Shown here: positions 1 to 9,097 of the stretch, in pieces
Numbering within the stretch: position 1 is the stretch's first letter
How the letters are laid out: the number at the start of each line of letters is the position of its first letter
NCBI RefSeq assembly: GCF_037102585.1
Contig: NW_027043827.1
Location: 1 to 64,000, forward strand
DNA from: Saccharomycopsis crataegensis
Taxonomy: Eukaryota; Ascomycota; Saccharomycetes; Ascoideales; Saccharomycopsidaceae
Direction: 5' to 3'
Length of the DNA stretch: 64,000 nt
The notes under the pieces: model-generated
The model's database searches: none
The model's input: only the letters and a program-made list of their open reading frames with translations
Told to the model about the DNA's origin: nothing
Program-made: the position numbers and the translations under genes

Positions 1-124
1 ATTATGATCAATTATGCGCAGCTATGGCGACTTATTTGGTGTCCGTTTTCTCCCAATATTTTTGGTAACCCGGGAGTTTGGGTTGGAAAATGCAATGTTT
101 TTGACTTGTAGCAACCTGTCACTA
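1..124. repeat. Repeat shared with 39407-39530
   Basis: This stretch recurs almost base for base at 39407-39530, in both cases next to the T-run that forms the poly(A) end of a SINE-like unit on the minus strand. It holds no convincing ORF. Because flank and SINE-like body recur together, either a larger segment was duplicated or the A-run is internal to a longer repeat. The left boundary cannot be seen because the window begins here. Confidence 0.8.
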
Positions 125-365
125 TTTTTTTTTTTTTTTAGCCAGGGGGGAGGAAATCTTCGAAAGACACCAGCGACGCAACCTTACCGGTAGTGTGAGA
201 TTTTTACTCACTAAAACCCCCTTGTATCTTACCTTCAGAGTGGTATTACTCCTTACTCAGCTAGCGTACTGAACGTGACCTGGTGGTTAATGCAGCGAGC
301 GGGGTTCGAACACGCGACCCTTTCTTAGTCTATGGTTCTGCCCACTACGCCACCCAGCGCAGGTC
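125..365 (-). mobile_element. SINE-like element: tRNA-like head, LINE-A-type tail, poly(A)
   Basis: Read on the minus strand this unit has three parts. First is a tRNA-like head (about 362-292) with box A TGGCGTAGTGGG and box B TGTTCGAACC. Next is an unrelated stretch of about 60 nt. Last is a tail closely matching the 3' UTR of LINE-A: a GGGGGTTTT run, a GTGAG/CTCAC hairpin and a GAAGATTT-CTCC block, ending in A15 (T-run 125-139). That is the classic layout of a SINE borrowing the machinery of a partner LINE. A second copy at 39531-39694 lacks the head. It starts directly after the poly(A) of LINE-A copy 1. The alternative is a 5'-truncated LINE tail that landed beside a decayed tRNA gene. 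Confidence 0.6.
292..362 (-). other. tRNA-like head with box A and box B
   Basis: Box A (complement of 341-352) and box B (complement of about 303-312) are both good matches to Pol III internal promoter boxes, at nearly tRNA-like spacing. The 5' and 3' acceptor strands do not pair and the anticodon stem is poor, so this is not a working tRNA gene. It is best read as the promoter head of the SINE-like unit or a decayed tRNA gene. Confidence 0.6.
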
Positions 366-615
366 TTTTTTTTTTTTTTTCCAATAATTTCGATTTATAT
401 TAAATCTCATAAGTATATAATTATATAAACTTGTTCTTGGTTTTGAGGAGGAAAATCTTCAAAAGACGAAGAATTTCAATTTTTTTAAATTAATATTCAA
501 CAGTGTGAGATTTCTACTCACTAAAAACCCCCTTTAAGATATTGACTATTTTTATTTTTATTTTTAATATTATTTTTATTTTATTTTTATTTTGTTTTAT
601 GGTTATTTTAATTTT

Positions 616-3600
616 TTAGTAGACCGCTGTAATAAGATATAATAATGTTTTCATTGATTGATTAGTCCAATCTGCATTATTTGACCTTCGTACCCTATTA
701 TATTTTTCAATGTAATAAGCGAAGCGATCCAATTTTATCATAGTTTGTTTCTGATGTTGATGCAATATGATGTTATCCCATGTTTGAGATATTCCCATTT
801 TTAATATTTTCCATAAGTTTCTTGATACTGTGCAATTTATGTAGTAATGGGTGATGTAGGCTTCCTTGATATGGTCAGGATCCCTGGGGTTGGTGTTCCA
901 ATTTTCTGGAGGAAAATTACAAACATGGCAACGGGAATCTGTTGATTTGAACAATGTGAGCCCCAACATCATGAGGTGGAGGTTCTCCATTGAACCCGGT
1001 ACCCACCTTTTGATCTGGTTAATCTGTTTCCAAAATTTTCTTTGTTGTGGCTCCAGGGGGTATGTGATTTTGGTCAATGTTGTTGATGCTTTGGAGACGT
1101 CTCGTTTGAGTTGTTCCTGTTTGCTGCCGTTCTTAAAATCAAAAGTGAACATTTTTTGATGGTGGGCCTTGTATTTCTCTGGTACTGGTTTTGCTAAATT
1201 GTCCTGGATATCTTCAATCTTCAATCTTCAATCTTCTGCATCTGTGATACCTTGTTTTTCCCTGGTTCTCTAGATCAAATAAAATCGACCATGATTTGAG
1301 GTATTTTTTCTCTTCTAGTGAGAAAATGTTGCTTTTGACAATGTCAGAAAGGGTAATTTTCTTGGTGGAGCTGCCAGGATATGAGAGTTGGTAGCCAAGT
1401 AACGGAAAGTACCATATATGTGTTTGGATGGAGTTTCTGTCAATCATACTTCCAATTCTTTGAAAGTGAGATTCTGGATGGAGTTGAGATTTTTGGTATT
1501 GATCAAGTAGAGATTCCACTTGGATTTGGGTGTTAATGGCGTATTGGATTTTATATCTCAAGATTTGGTGATATAAATATTTTTCCAGGGATGTTAGTAG
1601 TTGGTATATGACGTGTGCGTACCGATATAGGAAGTGGTTTTTGAGATCGAGCATTCCATATCCTCCCATCTGGGTGGAAGTTTTGAGGGTGGAAAGGGAT
1701 AGGCTGCCAATCCTGCGACAAAGGTGTTGAAATGATTCCTCAATCTTAGTGGTGGTAGAGTTAGAAAGGGGCTGATGCATTGCACGATATAAGAGTTTAG
1801 GGATAATGTAAGTATTGTACCCCAATACCTTTTCCGCTAAGCTGAGATGGTGCATTTGTGTGAGATAATATTTGTATTTGATGTTTTTCAATACCTGATC
1901 TTGATGTAGTGGTGTGTTTAGTGGAATACCCAAGTACACTATTGAGGGAGTGGAGGTAAAGACAGGGACCTGTTCATAGGGTAGTTTTGTCAAGGGTCCA
2001 AAGGTGCGATGATATTCGGCTGTATGGTATAGCTTGGATTTATCGGTGCTAAGGGTACTGCCTGAATATTTTTCAAAGTCCTTGATGTATTGGAGGGTGG
2101 TGAATAATTCAGTGTCATCTTTTACAAATATGGTGACATCATCAGCAAATGCTGTGACCTTTATCAGGATATCGGGGTTCATGGGATTCTGGATGGCAAA
2201 GTCTTTACCCAGTGGTTGCATGGAAATGGTCAATTCATTCCGGACTTCTAATTTTATGCCATGATTTTTTGTTTGAATATTTTCTAATAAAGGTTGTATG
2301 GCCAAGAGAAAGATACTGGGGCTTATTGGATTGCCCTGTAAGGTGCCCGAGGCTAACTTAAATAGCGGACCATGAAAGTTGTTGATCATTATGGAAGCAG
2401 TTGCTGATTTCAAGATGTTTATTAGTAATCGGCGAAAATTTGTACCAAGGTTTAGAATTTGGAAGAGGTGGTCTAGGTATGCATGCGAGATACTATCAAA
2501 AGCCTTTTGAAAGTCAGCCACAAGGATTTTGGAGGTGCGCAGCAATTGAAAAAGGTTGGAGTCTGGTCTCATTGAGTGGAAGACTTCTTTGAAAGCAGCA
2601 ATTTGCTCGAAGGACGTACGTCCTGGGACGAAACCAGTTTGTTCGGAACCCACAAGCTGAGGGATGAATTTGAGTAATCGGTTGTTTAACACTATAGCGA
2701 GGATGCGCATATTAGTGTTAATTAATGAGATTGGCCTATAATTGGGTAAAAACTCTTTATTTTTCCTGGGTTTGAGGATTAATGTAATCAAAACCAGACT
2801 ATAGTCAATAGGGATTGACCCAGCGGAAAGGATAGTGTTGAATTCTTGGAGGAGGATATGCTTAATGTTTTCCCAGGCTTCCTTATAGAATGTATAAGGG
2901 ATTCCATCAGGACCAGGCTCACTCTTTGAGTTTGCCTGCCATATTGCGTCCTTGATCTCCAGTTCGATAATTGGGTTATCTAACTGTATAGCTTCGTGGG
3001 CCATTAGTTTCCTGGAAGAGATCGTCGTTAGGAGGTATTGGCGAATGGCATTCGGATCATGGTAGTCTTTAGCCGAAAAAATGTCCTTGTAATAGGACGT
3101 GGCATGGGCCAATAAATCTTGAATATCGGTGAGTTTCCTATCTCCAGCAATGACAAAAGCATCAATTGGATTTGTGTTTGGGTTCTGTTTAAAAACAGAG
3201 TTCAATCTTTCATAAGGGTCAGGTAAAATAGATGGGTCACTGCGTTGGAGAGAGTTCAATGCCGTTTTTGTTAGTGGTGCTAACAGTCGGATCTCTGCAA
3301 TCAAATGGGATATGGATGGCAATTGTGATAACTTCTTGGAGTTAGCAATAAATGGTATTAGTTGGTTGTGCAATTTGAAACGCTTTGGTCCTAGTTGCAC
3401 TAAATTAAAGGAGAGGGCAAATTTGATGCTAATTTCGTCATGTGTGGAAATAGTACCAAGGGTATTTGTCTGGCTAAGAGCAGTATTCTCCAACAAACCC
3501 TCAGAAATATAAAATCGATCTAAGCGACGATTTTTACCGTTTGAGGCTCGGTTAGTGGAAGGGAGACCTTTGGACAGCAGGAGGTAGAAAGCGTCTTTGA

Positions 3601-4174
3601 GATTGAAGCATTCAATGAAATCGTTTAGTTTTTTTAGATGTTTCAGAATTTTTTTATTTTTTTTTGATTTTGGAATTTCTAAGATATTGTTGAAATCTCC
3701 TCCAACCACTATTTCGATGTGTGAGTTTGGGTATTTGATAGCCAAATGGCCCAACAACTCACCGAGTAGCTGGTGCAACTGGGAATGAATAGTCAATTGG
3801 GCTTTTTGTTGTCCAGTTGGGTTGTATAGGTTTATCAATAATAATAGAGTTTTGCCATCATTCCAAGATATTACTAGATCAGTAAGGTATCCGGTTAGAT
3901 GTGACTCAAGTTTATCGGAAATGAAATTTTTTAGTATTACCGTGCCCATGGAGGGGATATTTCTCAATAGTATAGCCGCTCGGGGGTAAGGGGAATTATT
4001 TACATGAAAGGAATGTTGATGGAAGTTTCGGATCAAAGCCTCACAGTCTTTCGGAAGTTCTTGAAAGAAAAGGATGTGCTGTTTGTTGTATTTGGAGAGG
4101 TGATGTTGGGAGGTGAAATGATATCTCTGAATATTTTGAGATATTAGATTGAAGGATTTCTTATGGGTAGTCAT
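616..4174 (-). pseudogene. LINE-A copy 1 ORF2 (endonuclease-reverse transcriptase), one frameshift
   Basis: ORF2 encodes an apurinic-type endonuclease, a reverse transcriptase and a C-terminal cysteine-rich region, which nick target DNA and copy the LINE RNA in place. Visible motifs are VVGGDFNN and RRLDRFYIS in the endonuclease, VADFQKAFD, TLQGNPISPS and FADDV in the RT, and CHVC with a later HX4C near the end. It is open from 4174 to 1214 (986 codons); the last 200 codons continue in another frame from 1224. The cause is visible: a 7-bp unit GATTGAA is present three times here against two in copy 2, so slippage added 7 bp. The start ATG lies 2 nt past the ORF1 stop, as in copy 2. Confidence 0.9.
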
Positions 4175-4176
4175 GA

Positions 4177-4698
4177 TTAATTGGATTCATTTATGCTGAT
4201 ATCTGATATCAGCTCATCATCGTCATTATCATCATCATCATTCGGATTATCCAGGGAGTCAATTTCAATGTGATCACTCTGGTGATCATCTGGTTCATAA
4301 TCTGAGTCATCATCGTCATTGCTTGAATAGTGTTCATCGAGGAAAGCCAGTAAATTTACCGGTTCTCCATCATGTTTGTCGGCTTTCAGGTTTCCCTTAG
4401 TCAGCCGTTCCAGGTCTTGGTTGCTCTGGTGAACAGTTGTATTTTGAGATGTCCTCCGGGTCTTAGAACTCAGGTTATGAGAACTCTTGTTAGGAGTGGA
4501 GGAGGGTTCCTTGGCTGGAGTTTTTGGCACGAGAATTGGGGAGGTGTCATGTTGAGAATAGATGGTGTTGGATTTTGTGGTTGAAGGGGATGAGACTGGG
4601 GATAATGGTTTTGGGGATGAATGTCTTGGTTGGGTAGGATTGGAACTGGTAAATGATGGGGATGTATTTGTGGATGATTTTTGGGGTTTCTCAGTCTT
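4177..4698 (-). pseudogene. LINE-A copy 1 ORF1, C-terminal fragment
   Basis: About 173 in-frame codons of the ORF1 C-terminus survive. They cover the Pro/Ser/Thr-rich region and a strongly acidic end (runs of Asp) shared with copy 2. No native start remains because the element is 5'-truncated at the junction with the Ty3-A LTR. The zinc knuckles of ORF1 lay upstream and are missing. Confidence 0.85.
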
Positions 4699-4699
4699 G

Positions 4700-4743
4700 T
4701 TGGTAACCAGGACTCAACCCAACCATGATCCAATAATATAACA
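4700..4743 (-). repeat. Ty3-A LTR remnant (first 44 nt)
   Basis: On the minus strand it starts TGTTATATTATTGG and runs to GGTTACCAA, the same first 44 nt as other Ty3-A LTRs. The LTR start lies 14 bp upstream of tRNA-Ser. LINE-A copy 1 begins exactly where the LTR stops, the same internal spot at which LINEs interrupt three other Ty3-A LTRs. Confidence 0.9.
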
Positions 4744-4757
4744 ACACACATAAGTCA

Positions 4758-4839
4758 GGCACGGTGGCCGAGTGGTTAAGGCGAAAGATTAGAAATCTTT
4801 TGGGCTCTGCCCGCGCAGGTTCGAGTCCTGCCCGTGTCG
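4758..4839 (+). tRNA. tRNA-Ser(AGA)
   Basis: Acceptor GGCACGG pairs with CCGTGTC. The anticodon stem AAAGA/TCTTT encloses loop TTAGAAA, giving anticodon AGA. There is a long variable arm as expected for Ser, and T-arm CAGGTTCGAGTCCTG. There is no intron. No T-run terminator follows before tRNA-Ile, which starts 21 bp downstream. Confidence 0.97.
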
Positions 4840-4860
4840 TTATTCTCTAACTTGAGAGCT

Positions 4861-4953
4861 GGTCCCTTGGCCCAGTTGGTTAAGGCGTGGTGCTAATAAA
4901 GGTCTTCTGATATTGTTACGCCAAGATCGGCGGTTCGATCCCGCCAGGGACCA
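4861..4953 (+). tRNA. tRNA-Ile(AAT) with a 19-nt intron
   Basis: Acceptor GGTCCCT pairs with AGGGACC. The anticodon stem TGGTG/CGCCA encloses CTAATA, a 19-nt intron and A38, so the anticodon is AAT and the intron is in the canonical 37/38 position. A T6 terminator follows directly. It sits 21 bp after tRNA-Ser without a terminator between, so the pair may be co-transcribed. Confidence 0.95.
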
Positions 4954-5072
4954 ATTTTTTAAATCTTGCTAGAAATGAAACTGTTTTTTCGAAAGATGTA
5001 TTATTGAAGTGACTACAGCGTGAATTCAAATTTGGTTTTTTCTTGAACAACACCGACAGGAGTTTTTTTGGG

Positions 5073-5521
5073 TGTTGAAATGTAGCTCTAAGTACAGTGC
5101 AAGCTCCAATAGTTTGATTTTGTCTATCACTTAACTTAAGGGTACTTTATGTGATTTTGTGCACTATGGTGGAGCAATGTTTTTCCGACAAGAAAAACGC
5201 CGGACACCTATGTACAATAATTACCGCTTCTGGTGAAAGTGCGCTCTGGTGACACTTTTCCGAGATCCTACAATCAAGGGGTCTGTAGGTCATATACTAG
5301 GAACCAGATCATTAGATCTCTACTAATAAATATTATAGTCGTTGCTATCAAGATTATATTTACAGCCATTATTGGTTTAAGGTTGCTAGGTGTCGTGCTG
5401 TTTGTCCTTACTACTGTCCTTATATTTAACTTTATTATCTAAAGTGTTTGTCATTATACGTGAGTGAGTTTGTTTCGTCTTTATATATTAAAGTACTTTG
5501 TAGACCTGTAGAATTCTAACA
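5073..5521. repeat. LTR-T solo LTR
   Basis: A 449-bp unit with TG...CA ends (TGTTGAAATG to TTCTAACA), repeated at 52852-53324 and partly at 14210-14438. No internal region of this family is in the window, so its superfamily is unknown. A TATATAAAG box on the minus strand suggests the element's sense is minus. No matching 5-bp target duplication is seen at its edges. A 69-codon hydrophobic ORF inside is probably chance. Confidence 0.85.
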
Positions 5522-5531
5522 ACCTCGATGC

Positions 5532-5763
5532 TGTTGTAGTTTTGTAACTCTAGTTACAAAAGACATTATAACAATAATATTTATTCCCTTGTTATACTTG
5601 TTTTACTTGTTAACTATCTAAAGTATATAAAGGACAAACTCAGACTATGGGGGGCATGGCCCATATTTATATTAATCTCAATGAGTTCTAGAATGTTCCA
5701 TGGAATTCTAGAAGGTTCCATGAACAATGACTAACCACATAACTTTGGATTGCCAACTCAACA
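5532..5763 (-). repeat. Copia-1 solo LTR with 2 heat-shock-element-like units
   Basis: A TG...CA LTR of the Copia-1 family, 232 bp, minus sense (TGTTGAGTTGGC to CTACAACA). It is shorter than the 377-bp LTR at 36144 because it carries only two of the 19-bp TTCTAGAAGGTTCC-type units. A TATATAA-like promoter box follows the units in the sense direction. It abuts LINE-B copy 1 with no target duplication visible. Confidence 0.9.
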
Positions 5764-6069
5764 AATCCAGAGTGCTTGGTTATTTTCTAATTCAATTAAG
5801 ACATCCGTGATGTGTTTTTGGAGTTCATGTTGGACAGTAATACCTGCTAATTTGGATCCTAACACTGGAATAGAATCATCAACAATTATTGCTGTTCTGG
5901 AACAGGTTGAATTATAGTATATGACTTTGTTATCGAACTGAAACGAAAAGTCTTCTGATAGATTTAGTTCTTGGAGCAAAGACACATTGGATTTTTGGGT
6001 GAAACTTATTACCAACTGGTCGCTGATACGACTCCGTTGTATATTTTGAGTATTGATTTTAATAATCAT
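5764..6069 (-). pseudogene. LINE-B ORF2, N-terminal fragment
   Basis: The start of an endonuclease-RT polyprotein: INTQNIQRSRISDQ and LLQELNLSEDF match the first endonuclease motifs of LINE-C ORF2 (ISQNIQRLRLDD, MFQELNLGEDF). The ATG lies 5 nt after the ORF1 stop. The reading frame ends where the Copia-1 LTR begins; RT and C-terminus are absent. Confidence 0.85.
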
Positions 6070-6074
6070 TATGT

Positions 6075-8627
6075 TTATTCATTGGAATTTTGATTTGTCT
6101 GTTTGTTTCTGGTTGCATCAGCTTCCAGAGTTGACAAATCATCATTGGTTGGTGTTAATTCTGTTTTCTCATGTACTGGAATTTCATCACCCAGTAGCAT
6201 TTCATCCTCCTCATATTCTTCTGAATCCTCATATTCGTCTTTTGCATCATAGATGTATTCTCCATCATTTTCATACTCCTCATCATACTCTTCGTCATTA
6301 TCATTATCAGGTTCTGCACTTGATTCAGACAGGGTTGCCTCTTTAGAGTCAGATTGTGCCAGTTTTGATGTCACTGATGGGTGTGGGTCTTTAATGACTA
6401 ACTTAATAGATTTTGGAACAAATGGTTTTGGTGCTGAAGGCTTGGTGGTGTTAATTTTGGTCAAAATTGGGGTAGATTTTGGGGTAGATTTTGGAGTAGA
6501 AGCTGGGGTAGAAGTTGGGTTGGACAAGGTTTGATTAGATTTTGGGGTAATTGGATGGGATCTAAACACATTCAACTTAATTCCTGGTTTGGCTGACTCT
6601 TGCTTGGTTTCAGCTGGTTTCTCCCTTTGAAGGATTTTCTTTGGTTTGACGGATGCCTTCTTTTTGGAGGCCTTTCTAACTTGATTAACCGGAGGAGGGG
6701 TGATTTGATGCTTTCTGTTGATAGCTGGTGTGGTAGTTTGAATATTTTCATAATCATCATCTCTTTCTTTGGATATTAATCCCAATTGGTGGAATGGATT
6801 CTTCCATAAATTGCTCAGTTCATTTTGTGGTGGTTTTGACTGTCTGGATCTAGATGAACCATGAACCATGGTGAACTCGGTAGAAGGAACTTCAATCACT
6901 GGTGGTTGATTTTGCTTCTGTTTGGGGTTCTCATGACGATCATCTGTAACATTTTTCTTAGGCCGCTTAAAGTAACAGTCTTTAGCTACATGGCTAGGCT
7001 TTTTGCAAATCGCGCAAGATGCTTGCTTGCAATTGTATCTGGTGTGTTCTCTTGAACCACAATTGATACAGTGTAAGTATTTAGTAATAACTTTAGAAAC
7101 AATGTTGTCTTGGTGAATAACCGGGATTTGTTTTCCTGGTTCCATTTCCAAGTAACCATAAATGTAACGATTTTTAAGCTCCTCGTTAGGTCTTTTAGTC
7201 ATGTCACTTTTAATCACTGAGAATGATGTTGGTTCAATTTGGGCTAGGTCAAGCGCTTGCTTGATGGTAGCATCGACAAAATAGTCGGGGGTTGTTTCCA
7301 AGGCTGTTATCTCAATCAATTGGATTTCTTTATCATTCTTATTGATATTGATGCGTGGCTTGTAAGTGGATTGTTCAATGTCAACACTTAAATGGCTAGT
7401 GACAAAATCAATAAATGCATTACGTAACTTTTCATTCTTAGTTTGTAATTGACCTTTCAATATTGGGATAAGTGAGGATTTGAGACAAATAGTTTCATTT
7501 GAAATAAACAAGTAGTTTTGAGCTTCAATTAAAGCTTTCTTGATGAAGTTGATATCATCATTATCATTCAAATCAGTTTCAATGTTGGTTAATTTAACAT
7601 CGATTAATTTTTGGAAGGCATCCTTTATTGTACTCAAATGATCATCTAGCTCATACTTCCGGTAGACCTCAGGTGGGATAATAAATGACATCATGATTTT
7701 TTGTTTATCTTGATGGCTCATAATAAATTTAATGTAATCCTCCTCTGCAATATTAGATTGTTTCAATCTTGAGAATTCATTAATTAAATGGGAATTTGTA
7801 TAAAATTTGAAAAACTTTTCAATGGTGTAGATTTTGACAAATTCTTGATATTTCTCTTCAACATTTTCCACTTTTTGTGTGTCAAATCCGAAAAGTGATC
7901 CCCTCATGCCCTTTTCCTTAATAGCATATTCAAGGACATCTTGGTGTTCGAACTTGATTGATTTGAGATATTTAGCCCATTTAAAAACTCTTTCGAATTT
8001 GGCTAAAACATTTTGAAAAGTGGAGGTGGTGTTCATAATCAGGGTCCCCTGTTGGGATGCGCCTTTAGAGCCCGAGGCGATTTGGGCGTAGGATCTGCTG
8101 AAAGCAGCAACTGGGGCTGGGTTAGTTTTTTTTGGGGTTTTTTGGTTTTCAGAGTTTTTTTGGGTTTTGTTGTTTTCAGTAACAAAATCAATAGAAACAG
8201 AAGGTTGTGAATCTCCTTGAGATTCAATGGTGGCTTGATTTGACATATGCATGTCGACGCTAGTGTCACCTGCACTGTCAAGATTGCGATCGCAATCAAC
8301 TGGAGAAACATTAATTTCCGGGGCTGGGCGGTGGGCAATATCAACATCAGAATCAGCATTAGAGGCCTCATTTATGGTATTAGATGGGGTTGCAAAGGTT
8401 TCAGCAGTACTTAAAAAAGTATTGTCATCTTCCTCAGTGATTTCTTCGTCTGAATGTGGTTCATTTCCGTGTTTGTTTACATTGTTTTGATCGGTTGCGT
8501 TGGGATTTGCATGATCTAAGTCAACGATAATATCAGAAGAAACCAGGGTTTCTTGAGAAGGAGGATCATTTGTTGGATCAGTGGAGTAGTTGGGCTTTGG
8601 AATTCTTTTGGTATTATTAATACTCAT
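6075..8627 (-). CDS. LINE-B ORF1 protein (two CCHC zinc knuckles)
   Basis: An intact 850-codon ORF1, the RNA-binding partner protein of an L1/Zorro-type LINE. From the N-terminus it has the shared motif NYSTDPTNDPP (residues about 13-23), a Ser/Thr/Asn-rich disordered stretch with VDCDRN and DMH motifs shared with LINE-C, an A-rich-coded Lys/Asn tract, and a folded helical middle. Two CX2CX4HX4C knuckles (CGSREHTRYNC and CAICKKPSHVAKDC) lie near residues 519-553, followed by a Pro/Lys-rich and then an acidic Glu/Asp tail. The start ATG directly follows LINE-stub sequence, so the 5' UTR is only about a dozen nucleotides. Confidence 0.92.
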   Translation of the reverse strand: MSINNTKRIPKPNYSTDPTNDPPSQETLVSSDIIVDLDHANPNATDQNNVNKHGNEPHSDEEITEEDDNTFLSTAETFATPSNTINEASNADSDVDIAHRPAPEINVSPVDCDRNLDSAGDTSVDMHMSNQATIESQGDSQPSVSIDFVTENNKTQKNSENQKTPKKTNPAPVAAFSRSYAQIASGSKGASQQGTLIMNTTSTFQNVLAKFERVFKWAKYLKSIKFEHQDVLEYAIKEKGMRGSLFGFDTQKVENVEEKYQEFVKIYTIEKFFKFYTNSHLINEFSRLKQSNIAEEDYIKFIMSHQDKQKIMMSFIIPPEVYRKYELDDHLSTIKDAFQKLIDVKLTNIETDLNDNDDINFIKKALIEAQNYLFISNETICLKSSLIPILKGQLQTKNEKLRNAFIDFVTSHLSVDIEQSTYKPRININKNDKEIQLIEITALETTPDYFVDATIKQALDLAQIEPTSFSVIKSDMTKRPNEELKNRYIYGYLEMEPGKQIPVIHQDNIVSKVITKYLHCINCGSREHTRYNCKQASCAICKKPSHVAKDCYFKRPKKNVTDDRHENPKQKQNQPPVIEVPSTEFTMVHGSSRSRQSKPPQNELSNLWKNPFHQLGLISKERDDDYENIQTTTPAINRKHQITPPPVNQVRKASKKKASVKPKKILQREKPAETKQESAKPGIKLNVFRSHPITPKSNQTLSNPTSTPASTPKSTPKSTPILTKINTTKPSAPKPFVPKSIKLVIKDPHPSVTSKLAQSDSKEATLSESSAEPDNDNDEEYDEEYENDGEYIYDAKDEYEDSEEYEEDEMLLGDEIPVHEKTELTPTNDDLSTLEADATRNKQTNQNSNE

Positions 8628-8643
8628 TATAGCTTTTTGCCAC

Positions 8644-8836
8644 TTTTTTTTTTTTTAAAGACAAAATTCAATATATTAACTAATTATATAACTATATATC
8701 TCATAAACTACCTAATGTAGTTTGAAAATGAATTTTTTTTTTTTAAAGGGTGTAAATTTTTTTTTTTTTTAAAGACAAAATTCAATATATTAATTAATTA
8801 TATAACTATATATCTCATAAACTACCTAATGTAATT
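8644..8836 (-). repeat. Row of LINE 3' stubs, each with poly(A)
   Basis: Read on the minus strand there are, in order, a LINE-D-type 3' end with A13 (8836-8758), a 12-nt scrap with A13 (8757-8733), and another LINE-D-type 3' end with A13 (8732-8644), followed a few bases later by the start of LINE-B ORF1. The LINE-D stubs carry the hairpin AAACTAC/GTAGTTT and the tail found at 38101 and 40410. The stubs are about 25-90 nt long and all face the same way. Confidence 0.85.
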
Positions 8837-8880
8837 CCCGTGACTAACTACATCTAGTCTAGTCGCATCGTAATACAACA
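8837..8880 (+). repeat. Ty3-B LTR remnant (last 44 nt)
   Basis: This matches the end of the Ty3-B LTR in plus sense (CCCGTGACTAAC to AATACAACA). It faces the whole Ty3-B element head to head, separated only by CCTTT, which is also the target duplication of that element. An older LTR therefore occupied the very same insertion point. Confidence 0.85.
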
Positions 8881-8885
8881 CCTTT

Positions 8886-9087
8886 TGTTATATTACGATG
8901 CGACTATACTAGATGTAGTTAGTCACGGGTTAGGATTGATTTAGTAATACTCTCTGAAGAACCAGAGATCATATATTGAAAACTTTTCATAATCGACGAC
9001 TATAATTATATACTAATGGTTATGAGCTTATGGTTATGAGCACGTGTATCGTTGCCTATAACCAATAGCTCAAACCATACTACAACA
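8886..9087 (-). repeat. Ty3-B 3' LTR
   Basis: 202 bp, minus sense from TGTTGTAGTATGG to AATATAACA; no difference seen against the 5' LTR. Confidence 0.95.
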
Positions 9088-9097
9088 ATTCCCCCCG

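Larger units (their letters stand above)
366..4699 (-). mobile_element. LINE-A copy 1, 5'-truncated, with poly(A)
   Basis: This is an L1-type non-LTR retrotransposon on the minus strand. It keeps the last part of ORF1, almost all of ORF2, a 3' UTR (about 381-615) and an A15 tail (T-run 366-380). It is nearly identical to LINE-A copy 2 at 56631-63000, so it is young. The 5' end is cut inside ORF1, as usual for target-primed insertion, and joins a Ty3-A LTR remnant at 4700. The 3' UTR carries the GTGAG/CTCAC hairpin (complement of about 503-519) and a CTTC/GAAG hairpin shared with the SINE-like unit. Confidence 0.9.
5764..8640 (-). mobile_element. LINE-B copy 1, 3' part lost
   Basis: A second L1-type LINE family on the minus strand with whole ORF1 and the first 100 codons of ORF2. 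The 3' side is cut by the Copia-1 LTR at 5763, which target-primed insertion alone would not produce, so later rearrangement or insertion removed the rest. Its 5' end follows a chain of short LINE 3' stubs at 8644-8836. LINE-B copies 2 and 3 are at 26702 and 63001. Confidence 0.9.

Noticed and set aside
292-362. A functional tRNA gene
   Set aside because: Box A and B are good, but acceptor strands do not pair and the anticodon arm is poor.
4700-4743. A promoter element of tRNA-Ser
   Set aside because: The 44 bp match the start of Ty3-A LTRs exactly and stop where LINE-A begins, so they are an LTR remnant.
5233-5442. Hydrophobic 69-codon ORF in LTR-T, also at 53012-53245
   Set aside because: It lies inside an LTR, probably antisense to it, and has no recognisable domain. 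Staying open through a 24-bp expansion is expected for a multiple of three.
6253-6534. Ser/Gly-rich ORF opposite LINE-B ORF1
   Set aside because: Antisense shadow of the acidic and Pro/Thr-rich ORF1 tail. Similar antisense frames across all large ORFs were discarded.
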